DNA from: Zoogloea sp041911615
GTDB taxonomy: Bacteria; Pseudomonadota; Gammaproteobacteria; Burkholderiales; Rhodocyclaceae
Assembly: GCF_041911615.1 (NCBI RefSeq)
Contig: NZ_JAYROR010000045.1
Span: 1-46,352, forward strand
Direction: 5' to 3'
Length of the DNA: 46,352 nt
Both the position numbers and the translations under genes were made by a program. Of this stretch, positions 24,499-32,702 are shown one piece after another. Position 1 is the stretch's first letter; each line of letters begins with the position of its first letter. The notes under the pieces are model-generated. The model worked only from the letters and a program-made list of their open reading frames with translations. It searched no databases and had not been told where the DNA came from.

Positions 24499-26154
24499 TT
24501 ACCAAATTCCTTCTATCGTCGCCGGGCACTCTTTATTGAGGCCTGGCTCGATATCCACTGTCCAGCCGTGTGGGTCCGTATAGCCTTCAAAGACTGCGCC
24601 GGAGCATAGGGTTACGCGGTACCTGACTTTTGCCCCAACGGGGCTTAAGAACCGCACAGGCCCCCCGAACTTCATCGGCTCGGTGGCGCTTCGTGCAAGA
24701 GAAGAACCGGGCGCAGAAAAATCCTTACGCGAAACCAAGCGTCGAACCACTTGTGAACTCTCCACGCGAATCGGTGCGTTTGGGCGCAGGAATGCAGTAC
24801 GCCCCATGTTGTCCGTTATTCCACTGTACCCTCTCCACGCCGTATCCGTTACTCCTTGCCACGCTACGAGATAAGGAGTGTTAGGCATCGGCGCACCCGT
24901 CTTGGGCTCTCGCAAGACGTAGTAGCAGCCATTTTTACCGGAGCCAACCTGTTGCTGTCCCTTTATCGCGTCAGGCCAGCACTCGTAAGAAGATGGAACA
25001 GGTGGGATAGGATCGGGGAACAAGGGCGGAGCCGAAGCCGGCACGACGACGTCAGGCGCCGGAACCAGTTCGTTTCGCCCTGTGGCGCTTTTTGAGGCCA
25101 CTTCGGGGATCATGCAATGCTCGTAAATCTTTTTATTTTTCATATTCCCCATTGTACCGATGGGGACAGGTATCGGTACAAAGACAACGCCCAAGTACTC
25201 GCCCGAGCGGCTCCTGGAAACGCAATTTACATCAGGGGTAAAAGCCGAAAGATTGCTCCGGGGAACTATGCGCTGCGTATCGAAGTTGAACGGAATACTT
25301 GCCGAAGGAGGAACGGGGCGAGGACCTCGCGCATCGACATTCCAGCGAGCGGGCAGGACACGTTCAAATGAACTGTCGCCACCAATAGTCGCATGATAGA
25401 GCATGAACTTCCGCTGCAGAGATTCGGGAATGTCTGCCACGGAAAGTCCCAGAGTTTCCACAACCGGAAAACAAACTGTGTCGGGACACTCTCCCCCGCG
25501 TTCCGCAAACACCCACACATCGTTTCCGTCGCGCAAGACCAGCCTTGGAAGGAATGGATAATACCGAGATGAATGCGCCTTGATGACTTCGTATTTATAA
25601 CTGCGCCCTGACGACGCATCCAATTGGCTCTGTGAGTCAACCCAGACGAGACCAAGCCCTACAACATACCCAACGAACTCCGCCGTGGTTCCATGCAGAC
25701 CGCTAGCCGGTCGCTGAAAAGCAACAGCCTCACCGCCACCATATGGAAACTCCAGATTTTCTGGAAGCCGGCGGGCATCGCTAGCGTAGTAAGGGCTGTC
25801 ATCCTTCTCAAGCTTCGACGTGATTTCATCGAACAGATTCCAATTTGTAGGACGGATGACCAACTGACGACTTACCACGCCCTGACCCTCACTGCATGCC
25901 AATCTGTCGGAGGACTCCAATGTGCCGGAGGACCCCCATGCATCCTTTTGATAGCAATCAACGAGGAGGAAGACCTCGTTGCCGTCCTTCAAGGAGAACA
26001 ATGGTGTCTTGGCGTATCCCATCTGATACTCCTCGTACCTTACCAATGGCAGGGGCGCCGCGCACGCTGACAGCATCAGCGAGGCTGCTCCGATCCAGAG
26101 TCGATAGCGCCGGGGGGATTTTTTGTGACGCGCGTGCTCCTGCATAACTTTCAT
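24499..26154 (-). CDS. Orphan lipoprotein of unknown function, low GC
   Basis: A 551-residue predicted lipoprotein with a long basic leader, hydrophobic core and lipobox LMLSAC (lipidated cysteine near residue 31). No known family is recognised. The middle (~40-300) is a mixed alpha/beta region. A proline-rich linker follows near 390-400 (SAPPLFPDPIPPVPSS). The C-terminal ~150 residues look like one or two small beta-sandwich domains with GYSGITDNMGRTAF and CSGAVFEGYTDPHGWT. Such text resembles transthyretin-like or type VI-associated domains, but this is only a resemblance. GC is about 53% against ~70% for neighbours, and the gene lies alone between two repeats inside an IS cluster, so recent acquisition is likely. 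A GAGGAT site supports the ATG at 26154. Confidence 0.8.
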   Translation of the reverse strand: MKVMQEHARHKKSPRRYRLWIGAASLMLSACAAPLPLVRYEEYQMGYAKTPLFSLKDGNEVFLLVDCYQKDAWGSSGTLESSDRLACSEGQGVVSRQLVIRPTNWNLFDEITSKLEKDDSPYYASDARRLPENLEFPYGGGEAVAFQRPASGLHGTTAEFVGYVVGLGLVWVDSQSQLDASSGRSYKYEVIKAHSSRYYPFLPRLVLRDGNDVWVFAERGGECPDTVCFPVVETLGLSVADIPESLQRKFMLYHATIGGDSSFERVLPARWNVDARGPRPVPPSASIPFNFDTQRIVPRSNLSAFTPDVNCVSRSRSGEYLGVVFVPIPVPIGTMGNMKNKKIYEHCMIPEVASKSATGRNELVPAPDVVVPASAPPLFPDPIPPVPSSYECWPDAIKGQQQVGSGKNGCYYVLREPKTGAPMPNTPYLVAWQGVTDTAWRGYSGITDNMGRTAFLRPNAPIRVESSQVVRRLVSRKDFSAPGSSLARSATEPMKFGGPVRFLSPVGAKVRYRVTLCSGAVFEGYTDPHGWTVDIEPGLNKECPATIEGIW

Positions 26155-26227
26155 ATCATCCTCGCTGCATGCATCCCCTCAGCCAGAGCAACCGCACCTT
26201 CCGAGGGGCTTCTACGATCCCCCCTTA

Positions 26228-26329
26228 GGGGAGTGCTGATTAAATCGTATTTTGTCGAAGCGGGCGATTGCAACTTGTCGATTTACAGTACTACGCCCGA
26301 GTGAGAGTGGAATAAATCAGCGTTTCCCC
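26228..26329. repeat. ~100-bp MITE-like repeat, copy 2 (right of lipoprotein gene)
   Basis: 102 bp. Left end GGGGAGTGCTGATTAAATC and right end GAATAAATCAGCGTTTCCCC are inverted repeats. TA flanks both sides (26226-26227 and 26330-26331). It is a direct repeat of 24349-24447. The better-preserved ends make this the clearer example of a small non-autonomous element. Its autonomous partner was not seen in the window. Confidence 0.72.
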
Positions 26330-26332
26330 TAA

Positions 26333-26481
26333 CAGGCTGATGCAAAACTATTTCGAGTCGTCATAAACGTTGTTTTAAGGGGTCTCTTCACCTCCGCCAC
26401 CCCCGAAAAAATTGCGTGTAGACCGTTCTGACGGGTCGTCATATTTTTCCGGGGCTGGTTTTTTACTTTTGCATCACCCTG
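26333..26481. mobile_element. 149-bp MITE related to IS B, with CTAA target duplication
   Basis: Terminal repeats CAGGCTGATGCAAAA (26333-26347) and TTTTGCATCACCCTG (26467-26481) are inverted with one mismatch. They are nearly the same as the ends of IS B next door. The 4-bp sequence CTAA directly flanks both sides (26329-26332 and 26482-26485), a YTAR-type duplication usual for IS5-family elements. The interior is AT-rich and non-coding. It is an internally deleted, non-autonomous derivative. Confidence 0.82.
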
Positions 26482-26675
26482 CTAAGTTTACATACTACGC
26501 TACTCTTCTACATTGTAGCTAGCAGGCCGATGCAAAAAGCTCAGACTCCACGTTCAGCCTGATGCCCGTTGTTTGATCTCTCATGACTTCATTCCCGGAA
26601 TTGGATTTCCAATCCCGTTTTGATGCCCATTGAATGGGTAGATAAATGGGTTTTCACCCGATTCCGGGGCCCGCA

Positions 26676-27767
26676 TCATGCCGCGCTCCCCGCGGCTTGC
26701 AATTTGGCAATCCGCAGCAGGTTGTATGCGGCCGTCGACAGGTAGGCGGTGATGACGCACGACACGCACTGAGGGCTACGAGGTCAGTCAGCGCAAACGA
26801 AAGCGGATCGAGGAGATCTTCGGCTGGCTGAAGACGGTGGGCGCAATGAGAAAGACCCGCTTCATCGGAGAAGCCCGAACCCAGCATCGAGCCCCGGTGT
26901 CTTGCGTCCTTCAATGCGCGCAATGTGCGGCCGGATGTCGTGATCGCGAAGATGTTTCACGAAGTCCTTCACGTGGTAGCCCTTGTCGGCCCCCAGGGTC
27001 TTGGGATGAATCCTGCGGCGCCGGGCGCGGGTGAGCAGTTGGCGGGCGGCTTTGTGCTCGGCCTGGGTGGCATCGGTGATCAGCAGATCGACGCACAGGC
27101 CGCTGCGATTCTCCATGAGCGCATGACCCCCGTAGCTGAGCTTGGCCGGCTGCCCGTTGCCTTTCCTCATGAGCTTTGCGTCGGGATCGGTGGTGCTCTG
27201 GTGGGGGGCGTTGGAACGCTTCTCGCCCTTGAAATCCACTATCCCGGTGCCGTCGCCGGGCTTGGGTGGTTCGTCATCGCCCTTGCGCTTGAAGCTCTTG
27301 AAAGAGGCCCAGGCGTCGATCAAGGTGCCGTCCACGGTGAAGTGATCGGAGGACAGCAGCTTGCCCTTGCGGGCCAGGCGCACGACTTCGTCGAAGAAGC
27401 GCCGGGCGATGTCGGTCTGCACCAGGCGCTCGCGCAAACGGCTGAAATTGGATTGGTCCAGACCGCCCGATTCCAGGTCCAGATCGAGGAACCAGCGAAA
27501 CAGCAGGTTGTAATCGAGTTGCTCACAGAATTGCCGATCCGAGCGCACCGAGTAGAAGGCGATCAGCAATTGGGCCTTGAGCAGCCGCTCCGGCGGAATC
27601 GACGGTCGGCCACCCTCGGCATAAAGCCCATCCAGCTCTGTCGAAATGGCCGACAGCGCCGAGTCAGCCAGTTTCTTCACCGGACGCAGCGGGTGATCGG
27701 CCGGAATCCGGGATTCGACCGAGAAATAGTGGAACATCGAGGACTGAGGATCGACTTCGCCGCGCAT
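26676..27767 (-). pseudogene. IS B transposase (IS5 family), broken by internal inversion
   Basis: The N-terminal ~290 residues read on the minus strand from 27767 (typical start MRGEVDPQSSMFHYFSVESR) through D in FTVDGTLIDAWAS and D in LGADKGYHVKDF. They derail after KTPGLDA at 26884. The expected next part (RTTRTEGYEVSQ, then RKRIEEIFGWLKTVG with the catalytic glutamate) is present but on the plus strand, at 26755-26883. The true C-terminus (STAAYNLLRIAKLQAAGSAA, stop at 26676-26678) resumes on the minus strand. Flipping the 129-bp segment restores a continuous transposase of normal length, so the gene is inactive only because of this inversion. Confidence 0.88.
26755..26883. other. 129-bp inverted segment inside the IS B transposase
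   Basis: The plus strand here encodes the catalytic-glutamate region of the transposase, whose remainder is on the minus strand. GATG at 26751-26754 and CATC at 26885-26888 form a short inverted pair around the breakpoints. Recombination or template switching at these four bases would give the observed junctions. Confidence 0.8.
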
Positions 27768-27924
27768 CGTTGCTGTGCCTGGGGTTTGAAGGGTACGGTT
27801 AGGACAGGTGGGTGGCGGGATCGTTCACTGGGTTTTGCATCGACCTGCTATTCTTACTGTGTCACAAAAATAAGCGCATTATTCGTTCCTTCAGAACTTG
27901 TCATTGACCCCGAGCGGAATGATG

Positions 27925-28067
27925 GAAATGCGTTTCGATGCGTACCTTGAGCACCTGTGTTCCGCCCTCGGACACGCGGACCGACGCGAAGGCCTGCGGG
28001 GCTATTGCCGTGGCCTGATGCTGCCGCTTGCGCGCAAAAGCGTGGAGCCGCTGGCGGCGAGTATTGA
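27925..28067 (+). pseudogene. IS701-like transposase, N-terminal remnant
   Basis: About 48 codons from the ATG at 27925 encode RFDAYLEHLCSALGHADR, then GLRGYCRGLMLPLARKSVEP. These are the hallmark N-terminal motifs of IS701-family (DDE_5) transposases. The frame is cut at 28068 by the left terminal repeat of IS A copy 2. The frame also extends upstream to a TTG at 27898. The rest of the element is not found in the window. Confidence 0.7.
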
Positions 28068-28967
28068 GTCGGCCCTGAACAACCATCCCGCCCCTTTCCC
28101 CACGCGGGCTGAGCACCCCTGAGGCCTTGCCGAATCCTCCAGTTTCCAGTGCAATCACACTCACTTTCTGGAAGATTTGGAGCGCAGATTTTCGATGACG
28201 ACCCCGGACTTTTTCCGCGCCCGGCTGGACGCGATGATCGATCTGCGTCACCCGCTGGCGGTATTGGCCACCCGCATGCCGTGGGCCGAGATCGAATCGG
28301 CGCTGGCGCCATGCTTTGCCCGCCAGGACCGCCAAGGGCGTCCGATTGAGGGTTTGGATCTGTTCGGCCCGAGCTTGCAGGTAGCCGGAGCGGGTACGAG
28401 CCCGGCAGGGCGGCGACGCCTTCCGATCCGGTTGATGGTCGGGCTGCTGTACCTCAAGCACGCGTTCGGCGAGAGCGATGAAACGGTCGTGCAACGATGG
28501 GCGGAGAATCCGTATTGGCAGTTCTTTTGCGGCGGTGAGTATTTCGAGACCCGGCTGCCCTGCGACCCGAGTGGCCTGACACGCTTCCGTCGCGCGCTGG
28601 GGGACGCGGGCGTGGAAGAACGCCTGGCCAAGACCATCGAGGCCGCCGTGTCGATGAAAGCCATCGCCCACTTTTCCCTTTTCCCACCGACAGCCGGCTG
28701 CTCGACGTGGCCCGGCGCAAACGGGTGCTCATCGCCAAACGGTCTGGCCTGGTGCTGCGCCAGACCTTCGAGAAGGAAGGCCGCAGCCTCAAGCGGCGAG
28801 CCGGTGGCTATGCCCACGCCAGACAATACCGGCGGCTGCGCCGGGTGCTCAGGCGCCAGCGGACGATCCTGGGCCGGGTCCTGCGTGACCTGGAACGCCG
28901 TCTGCCGATGCTTTCCGACGGCATCAAGCAGATGGTCACCCTGTGGCTCGAACGAGCCCGGCGCATC
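28068..28967 (+). mobile_element. Insertion sequence A, copy 2, right half deleted
   Basis: The left terminal repeat GTCGGCCCTGAA (28068-28079) is intact, and the 127-bp leader aligns with copy 1. Homology stops abruptly at 28967, inside the transposase gene. Beyond it the sequence is the N-terminal part of the histidine kinase. The right terminal repeat is missing. It lies in direct orientation to copy 1. Confidence 0.85.
28195..28967 (+). pseudogene. IS A transposase, truncated and frameshifted copy
   Basis: Close in sequence to the copy 1 transposase from the ATG to MKAIA. There about 57 bp have been lost and a short AT-rich filler gained (net minus 46 bp relative to copy 1). This removes the first catalytic aspartate region (IVDSTVQEKA) and shifts the frame. 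The shifted reading resumes as ARRKRVLIAKRSGLVLRQTF and continues to ERARRI, where the element is cut. The lost stretch is bounded in copy 1 by two near-identical GCCATYGCC copies, suggesting slippage between them. Inactive. Confidence 0.85.
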
Positions 28968-29122
28968 ATCGACTGCTCGCGGATCTTCGCGATCTGGATC
29001 TCGAGGGAAAAGGCCACCACCACACCCCACACCACCAGCGGCAGCAGCCACCAGCGCCGCTCGCGCACGACATGGGGAATGGATCGGGGGCCGACCGCGG
29101 CAGGACTGGCGGGAGAGGACAT
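28968..29122 (-). pseudogene. Sensor histidine kinase, N-terminal part (other half at 21675-22742)
   Basis: About 51 codons from ATG 29122: a short Ser/Pro/Ala leader, then one transmembrane helix (WWLLPLVVWGVVVAFSLEI) and the start of the sensor domain (QIAKIREQSM). This is the usual opening of DUF3365 (Tll0287-like) sensor kinases. The continuation, through roughly 110 residues, is absent. The sequence enters truncated IS A copy 2 at 28967, and the matching C-terminal part begins at 22742. The gene starts 91 nt after modC on the same strand and was probably the last gene of the mod transcript or read from its own promoter there. Confidence 0.75.
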
Positions 29123-29212
29123 CGGGCGAATCACGGCAGGTGGGCGCGACCACGGTCGCAGACCTCCGCTTAACGGCAGCGGGCCCGGCCTCCTGAAGCC
29201 GACGGGCGACGT

Positions 29213-30289
29213 TCAGCCCAGCAGCGCCACCGACTTGATCTGCGCCACCACCGCCATGCCCGCCGCGAGCCCCAGCTGATCCTTCGACAGGCGCGTGATC
29301 CGCGCCAGCAAGGGCACGCCGCCCGCGTCGAGGCTGACCAGGCAGTGGGCCGGATGGGCCGCCGCCGAGAAACCGGCGATCCGCGCCGGCAGGCGATTGA
29401 CGATGCTCGACGGCGCCTCGGCAGACAACGCCAGACTCACGTCGCGGGCGTGGATGCGCAGCCGCACCCGCTCGCCGGGCGCCCGCGCCATGCGCGTCAC
29501 CCGGATGCTGCCACCGGCAAAATCGAGGCGGGTGAGCTGGTAGGCCTCGTCGTGGCCGGCGACGGTGGTTTCGATCCGCACCGCGGCATCCTCGCCCTGG
29601 GCCAGCGGCAGGTCCACCCGCGCCAGCAGTTCGGCGCAGGGTCCGCTGGCGCGCACCCGGCCGGCTTCGAGCAGCACCAGGTGATCGGCCAGCCGCATCA
29701 CCTCGTCGAGGGCGTGGCTCACGTACAGCACTGGGATCGCCAGCTCGTCGTGGAGGCGTTCGAGGTAGGGCAGGATCTCGAGCTTGCGCGCCGCGTCGAG
29801 GGCCGCCAGGGGCTCGTCCATCAGCAGCAGGCGCGGGCTGGTGAGCAGCGCCCGGGCGATCGCCACCCGCTGGCGCTCGCCGCCGGAGAGGGTCGCGCTG
29901 CGCCGGTCGAGCAGGTGACCGATGCCGAGCAGCCCGATCGCCGTGTCGGCGGCAATCCGCCGCTCGCCGGGCGGCACCCGGCGCTGGCCGAAGAACAGGT
30001 TGTCGCGCACCGAAAGGTGGGCGAACAGGCTGGCCTCCTGGAACACGTAGCCGAGGGCGCGGCGATGGGTCGGCACGAAGACGCCGCGGCCGTCGTCCTG
30101 CCACCGCTCGCCATTCACCTCGACCCGCCCCGCCGCCCGGCTGAGCCCGGCGACGCAGCGCAGCAGCGTGGTCTTGCCCGAGCCCGAGGCGCCGAACAGC
30201 GCCGTCACGCCGCGTCCCGGCAGGTGCAGATCCACGTCCAGCGCGAAATCCGCCAGCGGCAGCCGCGCCTGGATCGTCAGCGCGCTCAT
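29213..30289 (-). CDS. modC: Molybdate ABC transporter ATP-binding protein ModC
   Basis: A 358-residue ATPase of the molybdate importer. Walker A is GASGSGKTT (residues ~33-41), the signature motif LSGGERQRVAIARALL (~130) and Walker B LLLMDEPLAALD (~150), with the switch histidine in YVSHALDEV. The C-terminal ~110 residues form the molybdate-binding TOBE/Mop domain typical of ModC. The ATG at 30289 overlaps the modB stop (ATGA), which fixes the start; the longer open frame upstream is a shadow of modB. The broken histidine kinase follows downstream. Confidence 0.95.
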   Translation of the reverse strand: MSALTIQARLPLADFALDVDLHLPGRGVTALFGASGSGKTTLLRCVAGLSRAAGRVEVNGERWQDDGRGVFVPTHRRALGYVFQEASLFAHLSVRDNLFFGQRRVPPGERRIAADTAIGLLGIGHLLDRRSATLSGGERQRVAIARALLTSPRLLLMDEPLAALDAARKLEILPYLERLHDELAIPVLYVSHALDEVMRLADHLVLLEAGRVRASGPCAELLARVDLPLAQGEDAAVRIETTVAGHDEAYQLTRLDFAGGSIRVTRMARAPGERVRLRIHARDVSLALSAEAPSSIVNRLPARIAGFSAAAHPAHCLVSLDAGGVPLLARITRLSKDQLGLAAGMAVVAQIKSVALLG

Positions 30290-30975
30290 GCGCCGACGCC
30301 CACGCCGCGGCGCCCGCCGCCCAGGGCGTGGAGCCCCAGCAGCACCACGAAGGAAAACACCAGCAGCCCGGCGGCCAGCCCGTGGGCCTGGGCGTACTCC
30401 AGCGCCTCCACGTGGTTGTAGATCTGCATCGACAGCACCTGGGTCTTGCCGGGAATGTTGCCGCCGATCATCAGCACCACCCCGAACTCCCCCACGGTGT
30501 GGGCGAAACCGAGGATCGCCGCGGTGACGAAGCCCGGTCGCGCCAGCGGTAGCGCCACCGTGAAGAAGGCCGCCAGCGGCGAGGCGCGCAGGGTGGCCGC
30601 CACTTCCAGCGGGCGCTCGCCCATCGCCGCGAAGGCGTTCTGGATCGGCTGCACGACGAAGGGCAGCGAATAGATCACCGAGGCCACCACCAGCCCGGCG
30701 AAGGTGAAGGGCAACCCGCCGATGCCCAGCGCGGCGGTAAGCCGGCCGACCGGCCCGTCCGGCGCCATCGCCACCAGCAGGTAGAAGCCGAGCACCGTGG
30801 GCGGCAGCACGATGGGCAGCGACACCACCGCCGCGACCACCCCGCGCAGGGGCGAACAGGTGCGCGCCAGCCACCACGCCAGCGGCGTGCCGACGACGAG
30901 CAGCAGCCCGGTCACCAGGGTGGCGAGCGCGGCCGTCAGGCGGATCGCCGACCAGTCGGCGGGGCCGAGTTCCAT
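30286..30975 (-). CDS. modB: Molybdate ABC transporter permease ModB
   Basis: A 229-residue inner-membrane permease with about five to six helices. The conserved EAA-like cytoplasmic loop is near the middle (AAMGERPLEVAATLRASPLAAF), where it contacts ModC. Other family text includes SLPIVLPPTVLGFYLL and HTVGEFGVVLMIGGNIPGKT. It lies 6 nt after modA and overlaps modC by four bases. With ModA and ModC it imports molybdate for molybdenum cofactor enzymes, such as nitrate reductase in related denitrifiers (inference). Confidence 0.95.
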   Translation of the reverse strand: MELGPADWSAIRLTAALATLVTGLLLVVGTPLAWWLARTCSPLRGVVAAVVSLPIVLPPTVLGFYLLVAMAPDGPVGRLTAALGIGGLPFTFAGLVVASVIYSLPFVVQPIQNAFAAMGERPLEVAATLRASPLAAFFTVALPLARPGFVTAAILGFAHTVGEFGVVLMIGGNIPGKTQVLSMQIYNHVEALEYAQAHGLAAGLLVFSFVVLLGLHALGGGRRGVGVGA

Positions 30976-30981
30976 GGCGGC

Positions 30982-31737
30982 TCAGCGCGCGTAGCCGTAG
31001 GCGCGGATCACCGCCCGGGCCGCGTCGGACTTCAGGTAGCCCAGCAGCGCCGTCGCGGCGGCGCTGGCCTTGCCCTTGTCGAGCAGCACCGCGTCCTGGC
31101 GGATCGGGCTGTGGTAGGCGTCGGGCACCAGCCAGTGGGAGCCGTCGATCAGCTTGCCGTCCTGGTGGATCTGCGCGAAGGCCACGAAGCCCAGCTCGGC
31201 GTTGCCGGAGCTGACGAACTGCAGGGCCTGCCCGATGCTCTCGCCGACCACCAGCCGCGGTTGCAGCGCGTCGGCCAGGCCGAGGGCCTTCATCGTCTCG
31301 AGCGCCGCCAGGCCGTAGGGCGCGAGCCTGGGATTGGCGACGGCGAGGTGCGCGAAGCGCTGCGAGCGCAGCACCTCACCCTTGTCGTCCACCAGGCCGG
31401 GCTTCGGCGACCACAGCACCAGCTTGCCGATGGCGTAGGTGAACTGGCTGCCGGCCACTCCGTCGCCCTCCTTCACCAGCCGCGTCGGAGTTTCGTCGTC
31501 GGCCGCGAGCAGCACCTGAAAGGGCGCGCCGGCCTTGATCTGGGCGTAGAACTTGCCGGTCGAGCCGAAGGCCAGCTGCGCCTTGTGGCCGGTGGCCCGT
31601 TCGAAGTCGGCGGCGATCTGCTTCATCGGCGCGGTGAAGTTGGCGGCGACGGCCACCGACACCTCGTCGGCCCGCGCGGCCAACGGCGCGGCGAGCAGGG
31701 CGAAAGTCGCGGCAAAGGCGCGAAGGAAAGGCTTCAT
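30982..31737 (-). CDS. modA: Molybdate-binding periplasmic protein ModA
   Basis: A 251-residue periplasmic protein. A signal peptide occupies residues 1-23 (cleavage ARA-DEVSVAVAANF). The mature start VAVAANFTAPMKQIA and the later LAFGSTGKFYAQI carry the ligand-contacting serine regions typical of ModA; GESIGQALQFVSSGNAELGFV forms the second lobe. It binds molybdate and tungstate and delivers them to ModB. It is second in the modE-modABC unit, 22 nt after modE. Confidence 0.94.
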   Translation of the reverse strand: MKPFLRAFAATFALLAAPLAARADEVSVAVAANFTAPMKQIAADFERATGHKAQLAFGSTGKFYAQIKAGAPFQVLLAADDETPTRLVKEGDGVAGSQFTYAIGKLVLWSPKPGLVDDKGEVLRSQRFAHLAVANPRLAPYGLAALETMKALGLADALQPRLVVGESIGQALQFVSSGNAELGFVAFAQIHQDGKLIDGSHWLVPDAYHSPIRQDAVLLDKGKASAAATALLGYLKSDAARAVIRAYGYAR

Positions 31738-31759
31738 GAGGCGCTCCGTGAGTTGGACA

Positions 31760-32587
31760 TCAATCGAAGACGGCGAGGATCACCGCGTTGGCCGAGCACA
31801 CCGCGCCGGCCCGGCCGCCCACCGCGAGGCCGAGCGCCGCGACACGCGCGTCGCTCACCAGCGCGGTGACGCTGCGGCCGCCGGGCAGCACGAGCGTCAC
31901 CTCGGCACTGACCGCGCCGTGGTGGATCGCGCCGACCTCGCCCCACCACAGGTTGTCGGCAGTGGCGGGCCGCAGCCCGTCGGTGACGATGTCCACCGAC
32001 GGCGCCTTGACGAAGGCGTGCACCGATTTGCCCACGGTCAGCGCCAGGTTCTCGACGCTGGCGCGGGTGATCCGCGCCCGCAGCAGGTTGGCGTCGTCGA
32101 GGCGCAGGGCGACCTCCACATCCACGTCGCCCGCGCGCAGCTCGACGACCGTTCCGACGAACTGATTGCGGGCGCTGGTGCGCATCGACATGCGGCGCAG
32201 CAGGGTCTGGAACTGGCGCACGCTGCCCGGGTCCGCGTCGCCCAGGCGTTCCACCAGGCGGTCGATGGCGCCCTGGTATTCCTGCTCCACGGCCCGGTAC
32301 AGGGCGATCATCTGGCGCCCGTAGGCGGTCAATGCCGTGCCGCCGCCCTGCCGCCCGCCCACCGACCGCTCGACCAGCGGCGCATCGGCCAGGTTGTTCA
32401 TCGCATCGACCGCGTCCCAGGCCGCCTTGTACGACAGCGGCACCGCCTTTGCCGCCCGGGAAATCGAACCGTGGCGGTCGATGGCCTCGAGCAGGCGGAT
32501 GCGGGTATCGCCGAGAAAGGCGCCGGATTCGGTATCCACGCTGAGCTTGCCGACGAGCTTGTGGGGAACGGGGCCGCGAGGGCACAT
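31760..32587 (-). CDS. modE: Molybdate-responsive regulator ModE
   Basis: A 275-residue regulator. The N-terminal winged helix (residues ~25-90) has GSISRAAKAVPLSYKAAWDAVDAMN as its HTH region and ERSVGGRQGGGTALT as the wing. Two Mop/TOBE domains follow (~130-200 and ~205-272), where molybdate binds and triggers repression of modABC. Length and layout match E. coli ModE. A ModE box sits nine bases before its ATG, so it controls its own operon, modE-modA-modB-modC. Confidence 0.95.
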   Translation of the reverse strand: MCPRGPVPHKLVGKLSVDTESGAFLGDTRIRLLEAIDRHGSISRAAKAVPLSYKAAWDAVDAMNNLADAPLVERSVGGRQGGGTALTAYGRQMIALYRAVEQEYQGAIDRLVERLGDADPGSVRQFQTLLRRMSMRTSARNQFVGTVVELRAGDVDVEVALRLDDANLLRARITRASVENLALTVGKSVHAFVKAPSVDIVTDGLRPATADNLWWGEVGAIHHGAVSAEVTLVLPGGRSVTALVSDARVAALGLAVGGRAGAVCSANAVILAVFD

Positions 32588-32595
32588 GGGACAAC

Positions 32596-32617
32596 CTATA
32601 TATTCAGGTATATAACG
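32596..32617. promoter_or_regulatory. ModE box
   Basis: CTATATA-N6-TATATAACG is a close match to the E. coli consensus CGnTATATA-N6-TATATAACG. It is in the divergent region between modE and katA, directly in front of modE, as expected for molybdate-dependent repression of modE-modABC. Confidence 0.82.
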
Positions 32618-32702
32618 AAACGTACTTTACCCCACCGCGACCGCCATCACAAACCCGACGCCCCCACGGCGTGGCGTCCGGCCGGGCGCCAGCTATCGGA
32701 TC

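Larger units (their letters stand above)
26523..27847 (-). mobile_element. Insertion sequence B (IS5 family), internally rearranged
   Basis: A 1,325-bp element with ends CAGGCCGATGCAAAA (26523-26537) and TTTTGCATCGACCTG (27833-27847), inverted with one mismatch. Flanks are CTAG on the left and CTAT on the right, an imperfect target duplication. It carries one minus-strand transposase gene, disrupted by an inverted internal segment at 26755-26883. Confidence 0.85.

Noticed and set aside
22743..28967. Simple composite transposon formed by two IS A copies
   Set aside because: Copies are in direct orientation, but the right one lacks its outer end and no outer target duplication exists, so it cannot move as one unit now.
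28248..30104. 618-residue minus-strand frame crossing IS A copy 2 and modC
   Set aside because: A chance out-of-frame merger; modC is in another frame with all ABC motifs.
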